A DNA stretch of 64,000 bases. Origin: Streptomyces sp. TLI_171 (lineage in GTDB: Bacteria; Actinomycetota; Actinomycetes; Streptomycetales; Streptomycetaceae). The stretch covers positions 1,302,001-1,366,000 of the forward strand of contig NZ_RAPS01000001.1 in NCBI RefSeq assembly GCF_003610255.1, in the 5' to 3' direction. The position numbers and the translations under genes were made by a program. The stretch's first letter is position 1. Every line of letters begins with the position of its first letter. Below the pieces are notes generated by a model. That model searched no databases, was not told the origin of the DNA, and saw nothing but the letters and a program-made list of their open reading frames with translations. This document shows, piece by piece, positions 50,700-59,548 of the stretch.

Positions 50700-50824
50700 T
50701 CCCGCGCCGGTGGCACCCGATGGGGTGAAGGACCGCCCCTCGACCACGCCACCGGCACGCGCACCCCGAATCACCGGTGCCGCCCTGTCCGGGGCGGCGC
50801 CCCGTCCGATCGCAAGGAGCAGTC

Positions 50825-51067
50825 ATGTCCCGCACCCGCAGGTACTTCGCCGCAGTCGCGCTGGCCGCCACCGCCGTCCTCGGCACCGCCGGGCTGGCCT
50901 CGGCGTCCGCCGGCGCCGAAGGCGTGGCCGCAGGTTCGCCCGGCGTCCTGTCCGGCAACCTGATCCAGGTCCCCGTGCACGTCCCGGTCAACGTGTGCGG
51001 CAACAGCATCGGCGTGGTCAGCATCCTGAACCCGGCGTTCGGCAACTCCTGCGCCAACGTCGGCTGA
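50825..51067 (+). CDS. short chaplin
   Basis: 80 residues. Signal peptide ends ASA near residue 28; the mature part is one chaplin domain, GVLSGNLIQVPVHVPVNVCGNSIGVVSILNPAFGNSC, with the two conserved Cys. No sorting signal, so it is of the short ChpD-H type that self-assembles as an amyloid-like hydrophobic layer on aerial hyphae and spores. AAGGAG at 50814-50819 sets the start. Confidence 0.95.
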   Translation: MSRTRRYFAAVALAATAVLGTAGLASASAGAEGVAAGSPGVLSGNLIQVPVHVPVNVCGNSIGVVSILNPAFGNSCANVG

Positions 51068-51097
51068 CCGCTCCTCCCGCGCACGGGCCCGAGCCGT

Positions 51098-51159
51098 GCC
51101 CCGTCACGGCCGAAGGCCCCGCCCGGAGTACCGGGCGGGGCCTTCGGCCGTGACGGGGC
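51098..51159. terminator. very long perfect hairpin between chaplin and fasciclin genes
   Basis: A 29-bp uninterrupted stem (51098-51126 with 51131-51159) and the tetraloop AGTA. It begins 31 nt after the chaplin stop and ends one base before the stop of the convergent fasciclin gene, acting on both strands. Confidence 0.85.
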
Positions 51160-51160
51160 G

Positions 51161-51820
51161 TCAGGAGGTCGGCATCAGCACGGTGTCGACGATGTAGACG
51201 GTGGCGTTGGCGGTCTGGACGTTGCCGCACAGGACCTTGGAGTTGCTGTTGACGGTGAAGTCGGGGGTGCTGCCGGTGACGGTGAGGTCGCTGCCCTCCA
51301 GGGTCTTGTGCGTGCCGGCCAGCGAGGTGGGGGCGAGCTTTTCGGGGGTGACGTGGTAGGTCAGGACCTTGGTGAGCTTCGCCTTGTCGGCGAGCAGGGC
51401 GTCCAGGTCGGCCTTCGGGATCTTGGCGAAGGCGTCGTTGGTGGGCGCGAACACGGTGATGTTCTGGGCGGAGTTCAGGGTGTCGACCAGGCCGGCCTGC
51501 TTGACGGCGGCGACCAGGGTGGACAGCAGCGGGTTGTTCGAGGCGGCGGTGGCGACCGGGTCCTGCGCCATGCCGGTGAACGAGCCCGCGCCGTCCTTCG
51601 GCACGGCGGCGCAGGCCGCGCCGAACGGCTGACCGGCCGCCGCGGCGGCGGAGGCGGTGCTGCTGCCGGACATCGCCGCGGAGGAGGCCGCGGAAGCGGA
51701 CGGGGAGGACGAGCTGGTGCCGCTGTCACTGCTGCTGCTGCACGCGCCCAGGGACAGGGCGAGGGCGCCGGCGGCGAACAGGGCGGTGAGGGCACGGCGG
51801 TTGCGGACGGAAGCGGACAT
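51161..51820 (-). CDS. fasciclin-domain lipoprotein (MPT70/MPT83-like)
   Basis: 219 residues. Lipobox LSLGAC after the signal helix, a Ser/Ala-rich linker (about 28-60), then one FAS1 domain (about 75-219) with ITVFAPTNDAFAKIP and VLTYHVTPEKL. Cell-surface adhesion or matrix role as known for FAS1. In M. tuberculosis homologous MPT70/MPT83 are controlled by SigK; a sigK-rskA pair lies 2 kb away here. It is 58 nt behind the molybdopterin oxidoreductase gene on the same strand. Confidence 0.92.
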   Translation of the reverse strand: MSASVRNRRALTALFAAGALALSLGACSSSSDSGTSSSSPSASAASSAAMSGSSTASAAAAAGQPFGAACAAVPKDGAGSFTGMAQDPVATAASNNPLLSTLVAAVKQAGLVDTLNSAQNITVFAPTNDAFAKIPKADLDALLADKAKLTKVLTYHVTPEKLAPTSLAGTHKTLEGSDLTVTGSTPDFTVNSNSKVLCGNVQTANATVYIVDTVLMPTS

Positions 51821-51878
51821 GGCGGATCTCTCCTCGGTGCTCGGGTGAAGTGGTGCTGGGTGAAAGGCGGTTGACGGT

Positions 51879-53576
51879 TCAGGTGACGGTGACGACGGTG
51901 CTGTGCCAGCCCGTCGCCCCGGCCGGGAAGGGCGCGGCGCGCTGCTCCGGCTGCACCGCGCCGGTGGCGTCGGTCGCCCGGACCTCGATGCGGTGCGTGC
52001 CGGGCGGGGCGCCGGACCAGCGGTAGGACCACTGGCGCCACAGGTCGGGCCCGGCGTCGGTGGCCAGCTCGGCCTGGTGCCAGGGGCCTTCGTCGACGCG
52101 CAGCTCGACGGCGGCGATGCCGCGGTGGGTGGCCCAGGCGGTCCCGGCGAGGTCGACGTCCCCGGCCGGGACCTTGGCGAACGGGGCGGGCACCTCGATC
52201 CGGGAGGCGGTGCGGACGGCGCCGGTGCGGTCCCAGCCGCGCCGCACCCAGTACGGGTCGAAAGCGGCGAAGGTGGTGACCTCCAGGTCCACCAGCCACT
52301 TGGTGGCGGAGGTGTAGCCGTAGAACCCGGGCACCACCGTCCGGCACGGGAAGCCGTGCGCGAGCGGCAGCGCCTCGCCGTTCATCGCGACGGCCAGCAG
52401 TGCGCTCCGCCCGTCGAGGACCGACTCCAGCGGCGTGCCGATGGTCATGCCGTCCTGCGAGCGACCCACCAACTGGTCGGCCCCGGACCGCACTCCGGCC
52501 CGCCGCAGCAGCGCGGGCAGGGCGGCGCCCAGCCAGCGGGTGGTGCCGACGTAGGGGCCGCCGACCTCGTTGGAGACGCAGGACAGCGTGTGGTCCAACT
52601 CTTCGAGCGGCTCCTTCAGCAGGTCGTCGAAGGTGAGCAGTTGCGGGCGGTCGACCAGGCCGTGGATGCGCAGCGTCCAGTCGCGGGGGTCGATCCGGGG
52701 CAGGGTGAGCGCGGTGTCGACCCGGTAGAAGTCGGCGTTCGGCGTGGTGAACGGCGACAGACCCGGGACGTCGGGGTGGACGGCGGCGGCCAGCGGCGGC
52801 AGCGGTTCGGCCGGCGCGGGGAGGCGGACGGCGTCGCGGGCAGCGGTGACGTCGAACCGGCGGTCGGTCAGGACGCGTCCGCCCATCGCCGCCAGGGCAC
52901 CCGCCGTGAAGGTCACGGCGGTGGCGGTCAGCACCGTCCGGCGGCTGGTCAACGACCGTTCAGGCGACGGGGATCGGTCGCCCAGGAGGTTGGCAGGCTG
53001 CGGGGAATCCGACATCCCGGGTCGCTCGGGGCTTTCGGCCGGCTTCGGGTCCGCGGGCATCGGCTCGGGGCGGGGCCCCGGGTCCGGAACCGACGCGCGG
53101 CGCCACGACCCGGCCAGGACCAGAACGGCGGCCGAGCCGACCAACGCGGCGGCCAGCGACGGGGCGCAGTCCGCCGCCGTCGCTCCGGGGCGCGACAGCG
53201 CTGCCCACGCGCCGAGACCGCCGAACGCCGCGAACACCGCGGCCCCGGCGAGCGGGCGACGCACCGCCAGCAGGCCGGCCAGCGCGGCGAGCAGAGCCAT
53301 CGTCAGGTAGATCCCGCCGAGCAGCACCGCCTTGTCGTGCGTGCCGAAGGTGCGGACCGCGTACTCCTTCAGCGGAGTCGGCGTCAGGTCGATGGCCGCC
53401 GACCCCACGGCGATCACCGGCGCGGTACCCGCTCCGGTGGCGTACGCGACCAGCTCGCCCGCGCCGAGTGCCGCCACGGCCGAGGCCAGGCCGATCGCAG
53501 CAGCGCCGGCGGCGTGCAGCAGGCCGGACCGCAGTCGGCCGAACCGTGCGGCGGAGGGAGGCAGTTGATTGCTCAC
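51879..53576 (-). CDS. membrane-bound molybdopterin-dependent oxidoreductase (sulfite-oxidase fold)
   Basis: 565 residues. Four N-terminal membrane helices (about 20-160), a Pro/Ser-rich linker, another hydrophobic segment near VLTATAVTFTAGALAAMGG, then the Mo-cofactor SUOX-type domain with the Mo-ligand Cys in DHTLSCVSNEVGG and a C-terminal Mo-co dimerisation domain of Ig type (VELRVDEGPWHQAEL). The active site lies outside the membrane. Such proteins may reduce oxidised methionine or other S/N-oxides; the substrate is unknown. Divergent from sigK and upstream of fasciclin. Confidence 0.9.
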   Translation of the reverse strand: MSNQLPPSAARFGRLRSGLLHAAGAAAIGLASAVAALGAGELVAYATGAGTAPVIAVGSAAIDLTPTPLKEYAVRTFGTHDKAVLLGGIYLTMALLAALAGLLAVRRPLAGAAVFAAFGGLGAWAALSRPGATAADCAPSLAAALVGSAAVLVLAGSWRRASVPDPGPRPEPMPADPKPAESPERPGMSDSPQPANLLGDRSPSPERSLTSRRTVLTATAVTFTAGALAAMGGRVLTDRRFDVTAARDAVRLPAPAEPLPPLAAAVHPDVPGLSPFTTPNADFYRVDTALTLPRIDPRDWTLRIHGLVDRPQLLTFDDLLKEPLEELDHTLSCVSNEVGGPYVGTTRWLGAALPALLRRAGVRSGADQLVGRSQDGMTIGTPLESVLDGRSALLAVAMNGEALPLAHGFPCRTVVPGFYGYTSATKWLVDLEVTTFAAFDPYWVRRGWDRTGAVRTASRIEVPAPFAKVPAGDVDLAGTAWATHRGIAAVELRVDEGPWHQAELATDAGPDLWRQWSYRWSGAPPGTHRIEVRATDATGAVQPEQRAAPFPAGATGWHSTVVTVT

Positions 53577-53901
53577 ATCCCCCGTTCGGGGCCTGGGTGG
53601 GGCCGGATTGGTCGGACTCTCCGACTCGCCCGATCGGGTGACACCAGCCGCCGCCGCGGCGCCGCCCGGAAGCCCCGGTCGGCCGTTCCCGCGGTCGGAA
53701 CCGCACAGGGACCGTCCAGTTCACGAGCGCAGGACGACCAATCTGCGCGCCCCGCAGAGTCGAACACCAGGTACGAGGAGGTTCTCCGACCACATGCCGC
53801 TGCAGGCGGCGCGAGCCGCCACGGGCGGCCGTCCGACGGAAGGCAACCATGTCACCCATCACCGCGGGAGCACTCCACACCCGGCAGTCCGGAGCCGTGG
53901 C
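53577..53901. other. divergent region molybdopterin oxidoreductase / sigK
   Basis: 325 bases carrying the promoters of both units and the short upstream frame at 53849. I could not identify a convincing SigK-type promoter (CCATCC...CCGAAT in mycobacteria). Confidence 0.4.
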
Positions 53902-53905
53902 GTGA
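53849..53905 (+). CDS. possible 18-residue upstream peptide coupled to sigK
   Basis: ATG 53849 opens MSPITAGALHTRQSGAVA and stops at TGA 53903-53905, overlapping the GTG start of sigK as GTGA. GGAAGG lies a few bases before the ATG. It could couple translation into sigK, or be chance. Confidence 0.3.
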   Translation: MSPITAGALHTRQSGAVA

Positions 53906-54486
53906 GCACGGTCGTCCACCTCTCCGGCCCGGGCCGCCCCGGGCCCGACCTCCAGGAGCTGATCCGCCGGATCGCCCTCGGCGACCAGGACGCGTTCTCG
54001 CGCCTCTACGACGCGGTGGCCGGACCGGTGCTCGGGCTGGTCCGGCGGGTGCTGCGCGATCCTTCGCAGTCCGAGGAGGTCGCCCAGGAGGTGCTGCTGG
54101 AGGTGTGGCGCACCGCCGCCCGCTACCGGCCGGAGAACGGGAACGTGATGCCGTGGGTGCTGACCATCGCCCATCACCGCGCCGTCGACCGGGTCCGCTC
54201 CGCCCAGGCCGCCGCCGACCGCGACCGCCGAGCCGCGGCCGCCGCCCACGCGACGGCCTTCGACGAGGTCGCCGAACAGGTCGAGGGCCGTCTGGAGCGC
54301 GAGCAGGTCCGCCGGTGTCTGAAGACGCTGACCGAGCTCCAACGCGAGTCCCTCACTCTCGCCTACTACCGGGGCTACACCTACCCGCAGGTCGCCGACG
54401 TCCTCGGCGCCCCGATCGGCACCGTCAAGACCCGGATGCGCGACGCCCTGATCCGCATGCGCGACTGTCTGGGAGTGGGATCATGA
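53902..54486 (+). CDS. sigK: ECF RNA polymerase sigma factor SigK
   Basis: 194 residues from GTG 53902 (GGAG seven bases upstream). Region 2 (LIRRIALGDQDAFSRLYDAVAGPVL...EEVAQEVLLEVWRTAARYRPENGNVMPWVLTIAHHRAVDRVRS) and region 4 (LTELQRESLTLAYYRGYTYPQVADVLGAPIGTVKTRMRDALIRMR) are complete. The AYYRGYTYPQVADVLG form is that of SigK. Overlap with rskA (ATGA) shows the usual sigma/anti-sigma pair. Likely targets are the neighbouring fasciclin and oxidoreductase genes. Confidence 0.9.
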   Translation: MSTVVHLSGPGRPGPDLQELIRRIALGDQDAFSRLYDAVAGPVLGLVRRVLRDPSQSEEVAQEVLLEVWRTAARYRPENGNVMPWVLTIAHHRAVDRVRSAQAAADRDRRAAAAAHATAFDEVAEQVEGRLEREQVRRCLKTLTELQRESLTLAYYRGYTYPQVADVLGAPIGTVKTRMRDALIRMRDCLGVGS

Positions 54487-55226
54487 ACGACACCGCCGAC
54501 CTGCACACCCTCACCGGCGCCTACGCCGCCCACGCCCTCGACGACACCGAACGCACCGCCTTCGAACGTCACCTCGGGCACTGCCCGCCCTGCACGCAGG
54601 AAGTCGCCGAGTTCGTCGCCACACTCGCCAGGCTCGGCGCGGCCGAAGCGATCGCTCCCCCGCCCCGTCTCAAGAGCCAGGTCATGGCAGCCGTGCCCCG
54701 TACCAGGCAGGACGCCCCACAGATCGCCTCCGCGTCGCCGCCCCGCCCGGGCAGCCGACTCCCGCGGCGCCGGCAGGGATTCGCGCTGGCCGCCTGCCTC
54801 GCCCTGGCCGTCGGCGCGGGTGCGATCGCGATCCAGCAGCATCAGGAGACCGAGCGGGCCAGAACGGACGCGGCGGCGGCCCGGCACCAGCAGGCCACCC
54901 TCACCACGCTGCTCACCGCCCCGGACGCCCACCTCGCCACCGGCCCCGTGACCGGCGGCGGGACCGGCACCACCGTGTGGTCGCCCGCCCTCGATCAGGC
55001 CGGGTTCTGGGCCTCCGGCCTGCCCGCCCTCCCCGGCGACCGCGTCTACCAACTCTGGTTCGACGACGCCGGGACCATGCGCCCGGCCGGCCTCCTCCCG
55101 CCCGATGGCACCCTCGTCCTGACCGGCCGTGTCCACCCCGCCTCCGGAGTCGGCGTCACCGCGGAACCGGCGGGCGGCTCCACGCACCCCACCGGCTCCC
55201 CGCTCCTCCTCCTGCCGCTGATCTGA
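54483..55226 (+). CDS. rskA: anti-sigma-K factor RskA
   Basis: 247 residues. Zinc anti-sigma motif H30-x3-C34-x2-C37 in HLGHCPPC within the cytoplasmic N-terminus, one membrane helix (about 97-117, FALAACLALAVGAGAIAI), and an extracytoplasmic RskA domain (about 140-247, VYQLWFDDAGTMRPAGLLPPDG). It should hold SigK at the membrane until proteolysis releases it. Confidence 0.93.
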   Translation: MNDTADLHTLTGAYAAHALDDTERTAFERHLGHCPPCTQEVAEFVATLARLGAAEAIAPPPRLKSQVMAAVPRTRQDAPQIASASPPRPGSRLPRRRQGFALAACLALAVGAGAIAIQQHQETERARTDAAAARHQQATLTTLLTAPDAHLATGPVTGGGTGTTVWSPALDQAGFWASGLPALPGDRVYQLWFDDAGTMRPAGLLPPDGTLVLTGRVHPASGVGVTAEPAGGSTHPTGSPLLLLPLI

Positions 55227-55324
55227 CGCGGCACAACCGCATCCTGCCTGGTCTCGATGAGCCGAAAGGCGAGTACGCGGTCATCCAGCGCCGCCGCCCC
55301 CCTGTGAAAGGAGCGAACAGCAGG

Positions 55325-56284
55325 TCAGCGCGCCCGCCCCCGCGGCCTGAGCGGGACAGCCGGCAGTGCGGGGGCGGCCAGCCGGGCACCGTCGTAGCCG
55401 TGCACCTCGCCGAAGCGCGACCCTTCCATCCACTCCGTACGGGCTTGGGCGATCTCCTCACCGGATCGGGCGATGAAGTTCCACCACATCACCAGGCGCT
55501 CCTCGAAGGGCTCGCCGCCGAGCAGCAGCACCGCGGCGTCGGTCCGGGCCCGGAGCGGGAGTTCGCGGCGGCCGCAGCCCAGGTAGAGGATCGAGCCGGG
55601 CTCGACCAGGACGCCGTCCACGTCGACGCTGCCGCTCATCGCGAGGACGGCGTACTCGAAGCCCTCCTCGACCGGGAGCCGGTGGGCCGCGCCCTCACGG
55701 AGCGTCAGGTCGGCGCCGGTCAGGGCGGTGTAGGCGGTGCCGGGCGAGGCCGTGCCGTCCAGGGAGCCGAGGATCAGCCGGGCCTCCAGACCGCCCGCGC
55801 TGACCACCGGCAGCTCGGGGTGGTGCTCGAACGCCGGGGCGGTGCGCCGGTGCGCGTCCGGGAGGGCCACCCAGAGCTGGGCGCCGTGCAGCAGCCGGGC
55901 GTGCTCGCGGGGCGACTCCTCCGAGTGCGAGATCGCCCGCCCGGAGGTCATCAGCCCGAGTTCACGCGGCCGGACGGTCTGCAGGCTCCCCAGGCTGTCG
56001 CGGTGCAGCACGCTGCCCTCGTGCAGCCAGCTGACGGTCTGCAGCCCCATGTGCGGATGCGGCGGAACCTGCATGCCGGGCTCGTCGGCGATGTCGTCCG
56101 GCCCGTAGTGGTCGACGAAGCACCACGCGCCGACCATCCGCCGCCCGAGGTTGGGCAGCAGCCGCCGCACCACCGTCGACTCGCCGAGCGGCACCTGACG
56201 CCCAGTCAGCAGATCCTTGACGGGGCCGGTGGCGGCCTGCCGCCCGCACACGGCCGGTGCGGGCTTCTGATCGAGGTTGCTCAT
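55325..56284 (-). CDS. pirin family protein
   Basis: 319 residues, bicupin pirin fold. Metal-site residues are seen in VPPHPHMGLQTVSWLHEGSVLHRDS and in HSEESP...RLLHGAQLWVALP. Bacterial pirins often act as quercetin dioxygenase-like enzymes or regulators of metabolic enzymes. ATG start; single-gene unit. Confidence 0.9.
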   Translation of the reverse strand: MSNLDQKPAPAVCGRQAATGPVKDLLTGRQVPLGESTVVRRLLPNLGRRMVGAWCFVDHYGPDDIADEPGMQVPPHPHMGLQTVSWLHEGSVLHRDSLGSLQTVRPRELGLMTSGRAISHSEESPREHARLLHGAQLWVALPDAHRRTAPAFEHHPELPVVSAGGLEARLILGSLDGTASPGTAYTALTGADLTLREGAAHRLPVEEGFEYAVLAMSGSVDVDGVLVEPGSILYLGCGRRELPLRARTDAAVLLLGGEPFEERLVMWWNFIARSGEEIAQARTEWMEGSRFGEVHGYDGARLAAPALPAVPLRPRGRAR

Positions 56285-56428
56285 GGCCGCCAGTATCTGC
56301 CGCCGCCCCCACCCACCCCGGCACGCCGGGCCGTCACCCGGCGCCCCACCCGCCGTAACCGCCGTAACCGCCCGCCGGAGCCTCGGCCCCGTGCTCGTCC
56401 GCCCGTCGGACCGGCCGCCGACGTGGTG

Positions 56429-57384
56429 TCAGCGGGGGCCGAGCAGGGCCATGGCATCGGGCATGACGCGGCGCCAGAACCCGGCGGTGTGCTGGCCGCG
56501 CGGGAAGCGGGCGGTGACGGCAGGGGTGGTGGCGAGGCGGCGGGCGGCGGGGCAGAACGGGTCCTCGGTTCCGCACCAGACGCCGATCCGGCCGACCTCG
56601 GCGAGGTCGTCGAGGTGCAGCAGCGGCTCGTGCGCGCGCCAGTCGGCCTCGTCGCGGTAGGCGTCGACGGTGCGGGCGTCGGCCCAGCCGCGGAACAGCG
56701 CGGGGCTGAGCAGCGCGGCGGCCGAGAGCCGGCCGCGGCGGGCCCGGGCGTACTGGAGGGCGCCGGACCCGCCCATCGAGATGCCCAGGGCGGAGGTCGG
56801 CTCGGGCATCGACCGTTCCGCGAGCCAGCGCGGCAGTTCGCCGGTGAGCATGGCCATCGGGTCGTCGCCGGGCGTGCGCGCGTGCCAGTACGTGGCCGCG
56901 CCGCCGTCGACGGCGACCACCCGGAACGGCGGGACGCCCGCGGCGACGGCGGCCGCCAGGAACTGGGGCACGCCGAGGCCGGTGAAGGTCGCCGCGTCGC
57001 CGTCGCGCCCGTGCAGGGCCAGGCAGACCGGGAGTTCACCGCCGGGCGCACCCGGCGGGTCGCACACCACCAGCCGGACGTCCCGGCCCCGGGCCGCCGA
57101 GCGGACGGTCTCGGTGCGGACCGGTCCGGCGGCGACCTCCGGCACCGTCCCGTCGCTGCCGGTCAGGCCGAGGGCGCGGCGCAGCCGAGGTCCGCCGGGC
57201 AGTACGTCCTCGACGATCGCGCCGCCGACCGCGCCCGCGCCGAGCACGGTGACGGCGAGCGCCCCGAGCAGGCGCCGCCGCCCGACGCTCCGTCCCGCCG
57301 CGGGCTCCGCCACTCCGACGCGTTCCGCCGCCCCGGCATGTCCTTCCGAACCGTCAACTTCCGGGATTTCCGGTCCAGTCCGCA
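56429..57384 (-). CDS. exported alpha/beta-hydrolase (esterase D-like)
   Basis: 318 residues from ATG 57384 (GGAGCAAGG just upstream). The N-terminus has a twin-arginine-like signal, GRRRLLGALAVTVLGAGAVGGAIV, so Tat export is likely. Nucleophile elbow GISMGGSGAL, acid GTEDPFC and His in RGQHTAGFWRRVMP complete a plausible triad. Related to putative esterase/mycolyltransferase-fold hydrolases; substrate unknown. Confidence 0.85.
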
Positions 57385-57447
57385 TCCTTGCTCCGCTCCG
57401 CCGTCCCCGACCGCCGCCCGACCCGGTCGGTCGGACGATTCCGGGGA

Positions 57448-57476
57448 CGCCGAAACGGATCAGCACGGTTTCGGCG
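57448..57476 (-). terminator. rpe terminator
   Basis: CGCCGAAAC pairs with GTTTCGGCG around an 11-nt loop, ending 4 nt before the rpe stop region at 57481. Confidence 0.7.
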
Positions 57477-57480
57477 GTCG

Positions 57481-58167
57481 TCAGTGCTTGCAGGCCCACC
57501 AGGCGTCGGCGCTGGCCGCGTCGGCCTGGGCGCGCAGCGCGCGGACGGCCTCGACGGGGTCGGCCGCCCCGTAGACCGCCGAGCCGGCCACGAACACGTC
57601 CGCCCCGGCCTCGGCGCACCGCTCGATGGTGGCGGGGGCGACGCCGCCGTCCACCTGCAGCCACAGATCGAGGCCGTGCTTGTCGATCAGCTGCCGGGTG
57701 CGGCGGATCTTGGGCAGCATGATGTCGAGGAACGCCTGGCCGCCGAAGCCGGGCTCCACCGTCATGATCAGCACCATGTCGAGCTCGGGCAGCAGGTCCT
57801 CGTACGGCTCGATCGGGGTGGCGGGCCGCAGCGCCATCGAGGCGCGGGCGCCCTTCGCGCGGATCTCACGGGCCAGCCGGACGGGCGCGGCGGCGGCCTC
57901 CACGTGGAAGGTGACCGAGCCGGCGCCGGCCTCCACGTACTGCGGGGCCCAGCGGTCGGGCTGTTCGATCATCAGGTGGCAGTCGAGGGGGGTGCTGGTG
58001 GCCCGCGCCAGCGACTCGACGACCGGCACGCCCAGCGTCAGGTTCGGGACGAAGTGGTTGTCCATCACGTCGACGTGCAGCCAGTCCGCGCCGCGCACCG
58101 CCTCGGCCTCCTCGGCGAGCCGGGCGAAGTCGGCGGACAGGATGCTGGGGCTGATCTGGGCCATCAC
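57481..58167 (-). CDS. rpe: ribulose-phosphate 3-epimerase
   Basis: 228 residues, complete TIM-barrel epimerase of the pentose phosphate pathway interconverting ribulose-5-phosphate and xylulose-5-phosphate. Diagnostic blocks: [26 protein letters not shown] (metal His/Asp), VEPGFGGQ (phosphate loop) and QVDGGV. A Crp-like palindrome lies about 100 nt before the start. Confidence 0.97.
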   Translation of the reverse strand: MMAQISPSILSADFARLAEEAEAVRGADWLHVDVMDNHFVPNLTLGVPVVESLARATSTPLDCHLMIEQPDRWAPQYVEAGAGSVTFHVEAAAAPVRLAREIRAKGARASMALRPATPIEPYEDLLPELDMVLIMTVEPGFGGQAFLDIMLPKIRRTRQLIDKHGLDLWLQVDGGVAPATIERCAEAGADVFVAGSAVYGAADPVEAVRALRAQADAASADAWWACKH

Positions 58168-58265
58168 CGATTACCTTCGTGCAGGGGCAGGGACGCCCGA
58201 GGTGTCGGGCGCCTCGGCCCATCATCCCGCGCCGCGTGGCCGGCGGCCGCACGGCGTGCCCCCGG

Positions 58266-58279
58266 GTGATCGCGATCAC
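58266..58279. promoter_or_regulatory. Crp-like operator upstream of rpe
   Basis: GTGATCGCGATCAC is a perfect 14-bp palindrome. On the minus strand the wider site reads TGTGATCGCGATCACC, matching the TGTGA-N6-TCACA form of Crp sites except the last base. Centre about 105 nt upstream of rpe. Confidence 0.5.
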
Positions 58280-58404
58280 ACCCGGCGCGCGGTTACCGGA
58301 GCCCCGCCCGTGGCCATCAGCTTCTCGGCGACTCCCGCCACGCGGCCCCCAACACCCGTGGCGGGCCGCTCCGTTCGCCGATCCGCCCGCGCTGCCCGAA
58401 CTGC

Positions 58405-58434
58405 CCGTACCGTCCGTACCGTCCGTACCGTCCG
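58405..58434. repeat. 9-bp tandem repeat
   Basis: CCGTACCGT occurs three times exactly plus CCG, about 40 nt before the start at 58471. It could affect the promoter or leader of the downstream gene. Confidence 0.9.
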
Positions 58435-58470
58435 CCGAGTCGAACGCTCCTCCGAGGAAGGTCCCCGACC

Positions 58471-59379
58471 ATGTCCGGTCCCGTCCCGCCCGCCGATGCG
58501 GCCCGCCCGGCCGCTGCCCCCGACCCGGCCGGGCCCGTCCACCCCGCCCGCGCGCTGTGGCGGCTCTTCGAGCCGGTGTACGCCGTCGCCTTCCTCCAGC
58601 CCGAGAGCCGGGCCGCCTTCGAGGCGGCCGGGCTGGACGGCAGTTGGCGCGGCTACTTCGCCGCCCGTGCGGCCCCGCTCGGCGCGGTCGACGCGCCGCA
58701 GGTGACCGCCGCGTTCTTCAGCTTCTCCCCGGCGATGGTCGCGAACTCCGTGCCGGAGGTGTGGACGCACGCGAGCCCCGAGCAGGCGCTGGCCGCCCGG
58801 GACCGCGGATCGGCCGCGGCCCTGGCCCGCGTCCTGGAGCCCGTCGCGCCCGAGCAGGTCGCGGCGGCGGCGACCGCGCTGGAGGAGGCGGCGGCGCGGC
58901 TGGACTGCGCGGGCCGGGTGCTGGCCGCCGCCAACGCCGCGCTCCCGACGGCCGTCGACGTCCACGGGCGGCTCTGGCAGGCCGCGAACCTGCTGCGCGA
59001 GCACCGCGGCGACGGGCACGTGGCCGCCCTGGTCGCCGAGGGCCTTGACGGCTGCGAGGCGACGGTGCTGCACTGCGCGCTCGACGCCCGCCGCGCCGTC
59101 CTCCAGCCGCTGCGCGGATGGACGGACCAGGAGTGGGAGGCCGCCGCGGAGCGTCTGGTCGAACGGGGCCGGCTGACGGCGCAGGGCACGGTCACCGAAC
59201 TGGGGCTGGCCCGGCACCGCGTCGTCGAGGCCGCCACCGACCTGGCGGCCGGCCGCGTCTGGGAGGGCCTGTCGCCGGACGGACTCGACCGCCTGACGGC
59301 CGTTCTGCGGCCGATCGCGGCGCTCTGCCACCGACGGATGCCGATCAACCCGCTCGCGATGCCGCCGGTCGACCAGTAG
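58471..59379 (+). CDS. SCO6745-like helix-rich protein, copy 1
   Basis: 302 residues. Core begins HPARALWRLFEPVYAVAFLQPESRAAFEAAGLDG and includes YFAARAAPLGAVDAPQVTAAFFSFSP, LLREHRGDGHVAALVAEGLDGCEA and a C-terminal winged-helix-like part (LRGWTDQEWEAAAERLVERGRLT). The family name SCO6745 is from memory; the C-terminus may bind DNA but activity is not known. The copy has an extra Pro/Ala-rich N-terminus of 20 residues. A paralogue follows 170 nt downstream. Confidence 0.78.
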   Translation: MSGPVPPADAARPAAAPDPAGPVHPARALWRLFEPVYAVAFLQPESRAAFEAAGLDGSWRGYFAARAAPLGAVDAPQVTAAFFSFSPAMVANSVPEVWTHASPEQALAARDRGSAAALARVLEPVAPEQVAAAATALEEAAARLDCAGRVLAAANAALPTAVDVHGRLWQAANLLREHRGDGHVAALVAEGLDGCEATVLHCALDARRAVLQPLRGWTDQEWEAAAERLVERGRLTAQGTVTELGLARHRVVEAATDLAAGRVWEGLSPDGLDRLTAVLRPIAALCHRRMPINPLAMPPVDQ

Positions 59380-59548
59380 TCGTACCCGACCGGGTCCGGC
59401 CCGCGGACCGGCGGGACGACGCCGCGGAACGCGTCCCGCGAAGTGTTCATGCGCCCGAAACAATGTCCCTTCCCGGGGCCGGTCCGCTCTGGCAGGCTCC
59501 GAAGGCAGGCCGGTACCAACGCTGTTCGCCCCTCACGAAAGGCGTCCG

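Larger units (their letters stand above)
58168..58470. other. divergent region rpe / SCO6745-like gene
   Basis: 303 bases with the Crp-like palindrome and the 9-bp tandem repeat; no gene seen. Confidence 0.5.

Noticed and set aside
45522..50774. 1750-codon minus-strand open frame across DUF4331 and TPR genes
   Set aside because: Most of it is an antisense shadow produced by GC codon bias; only the last 111 codons are the lipoprotein gene.
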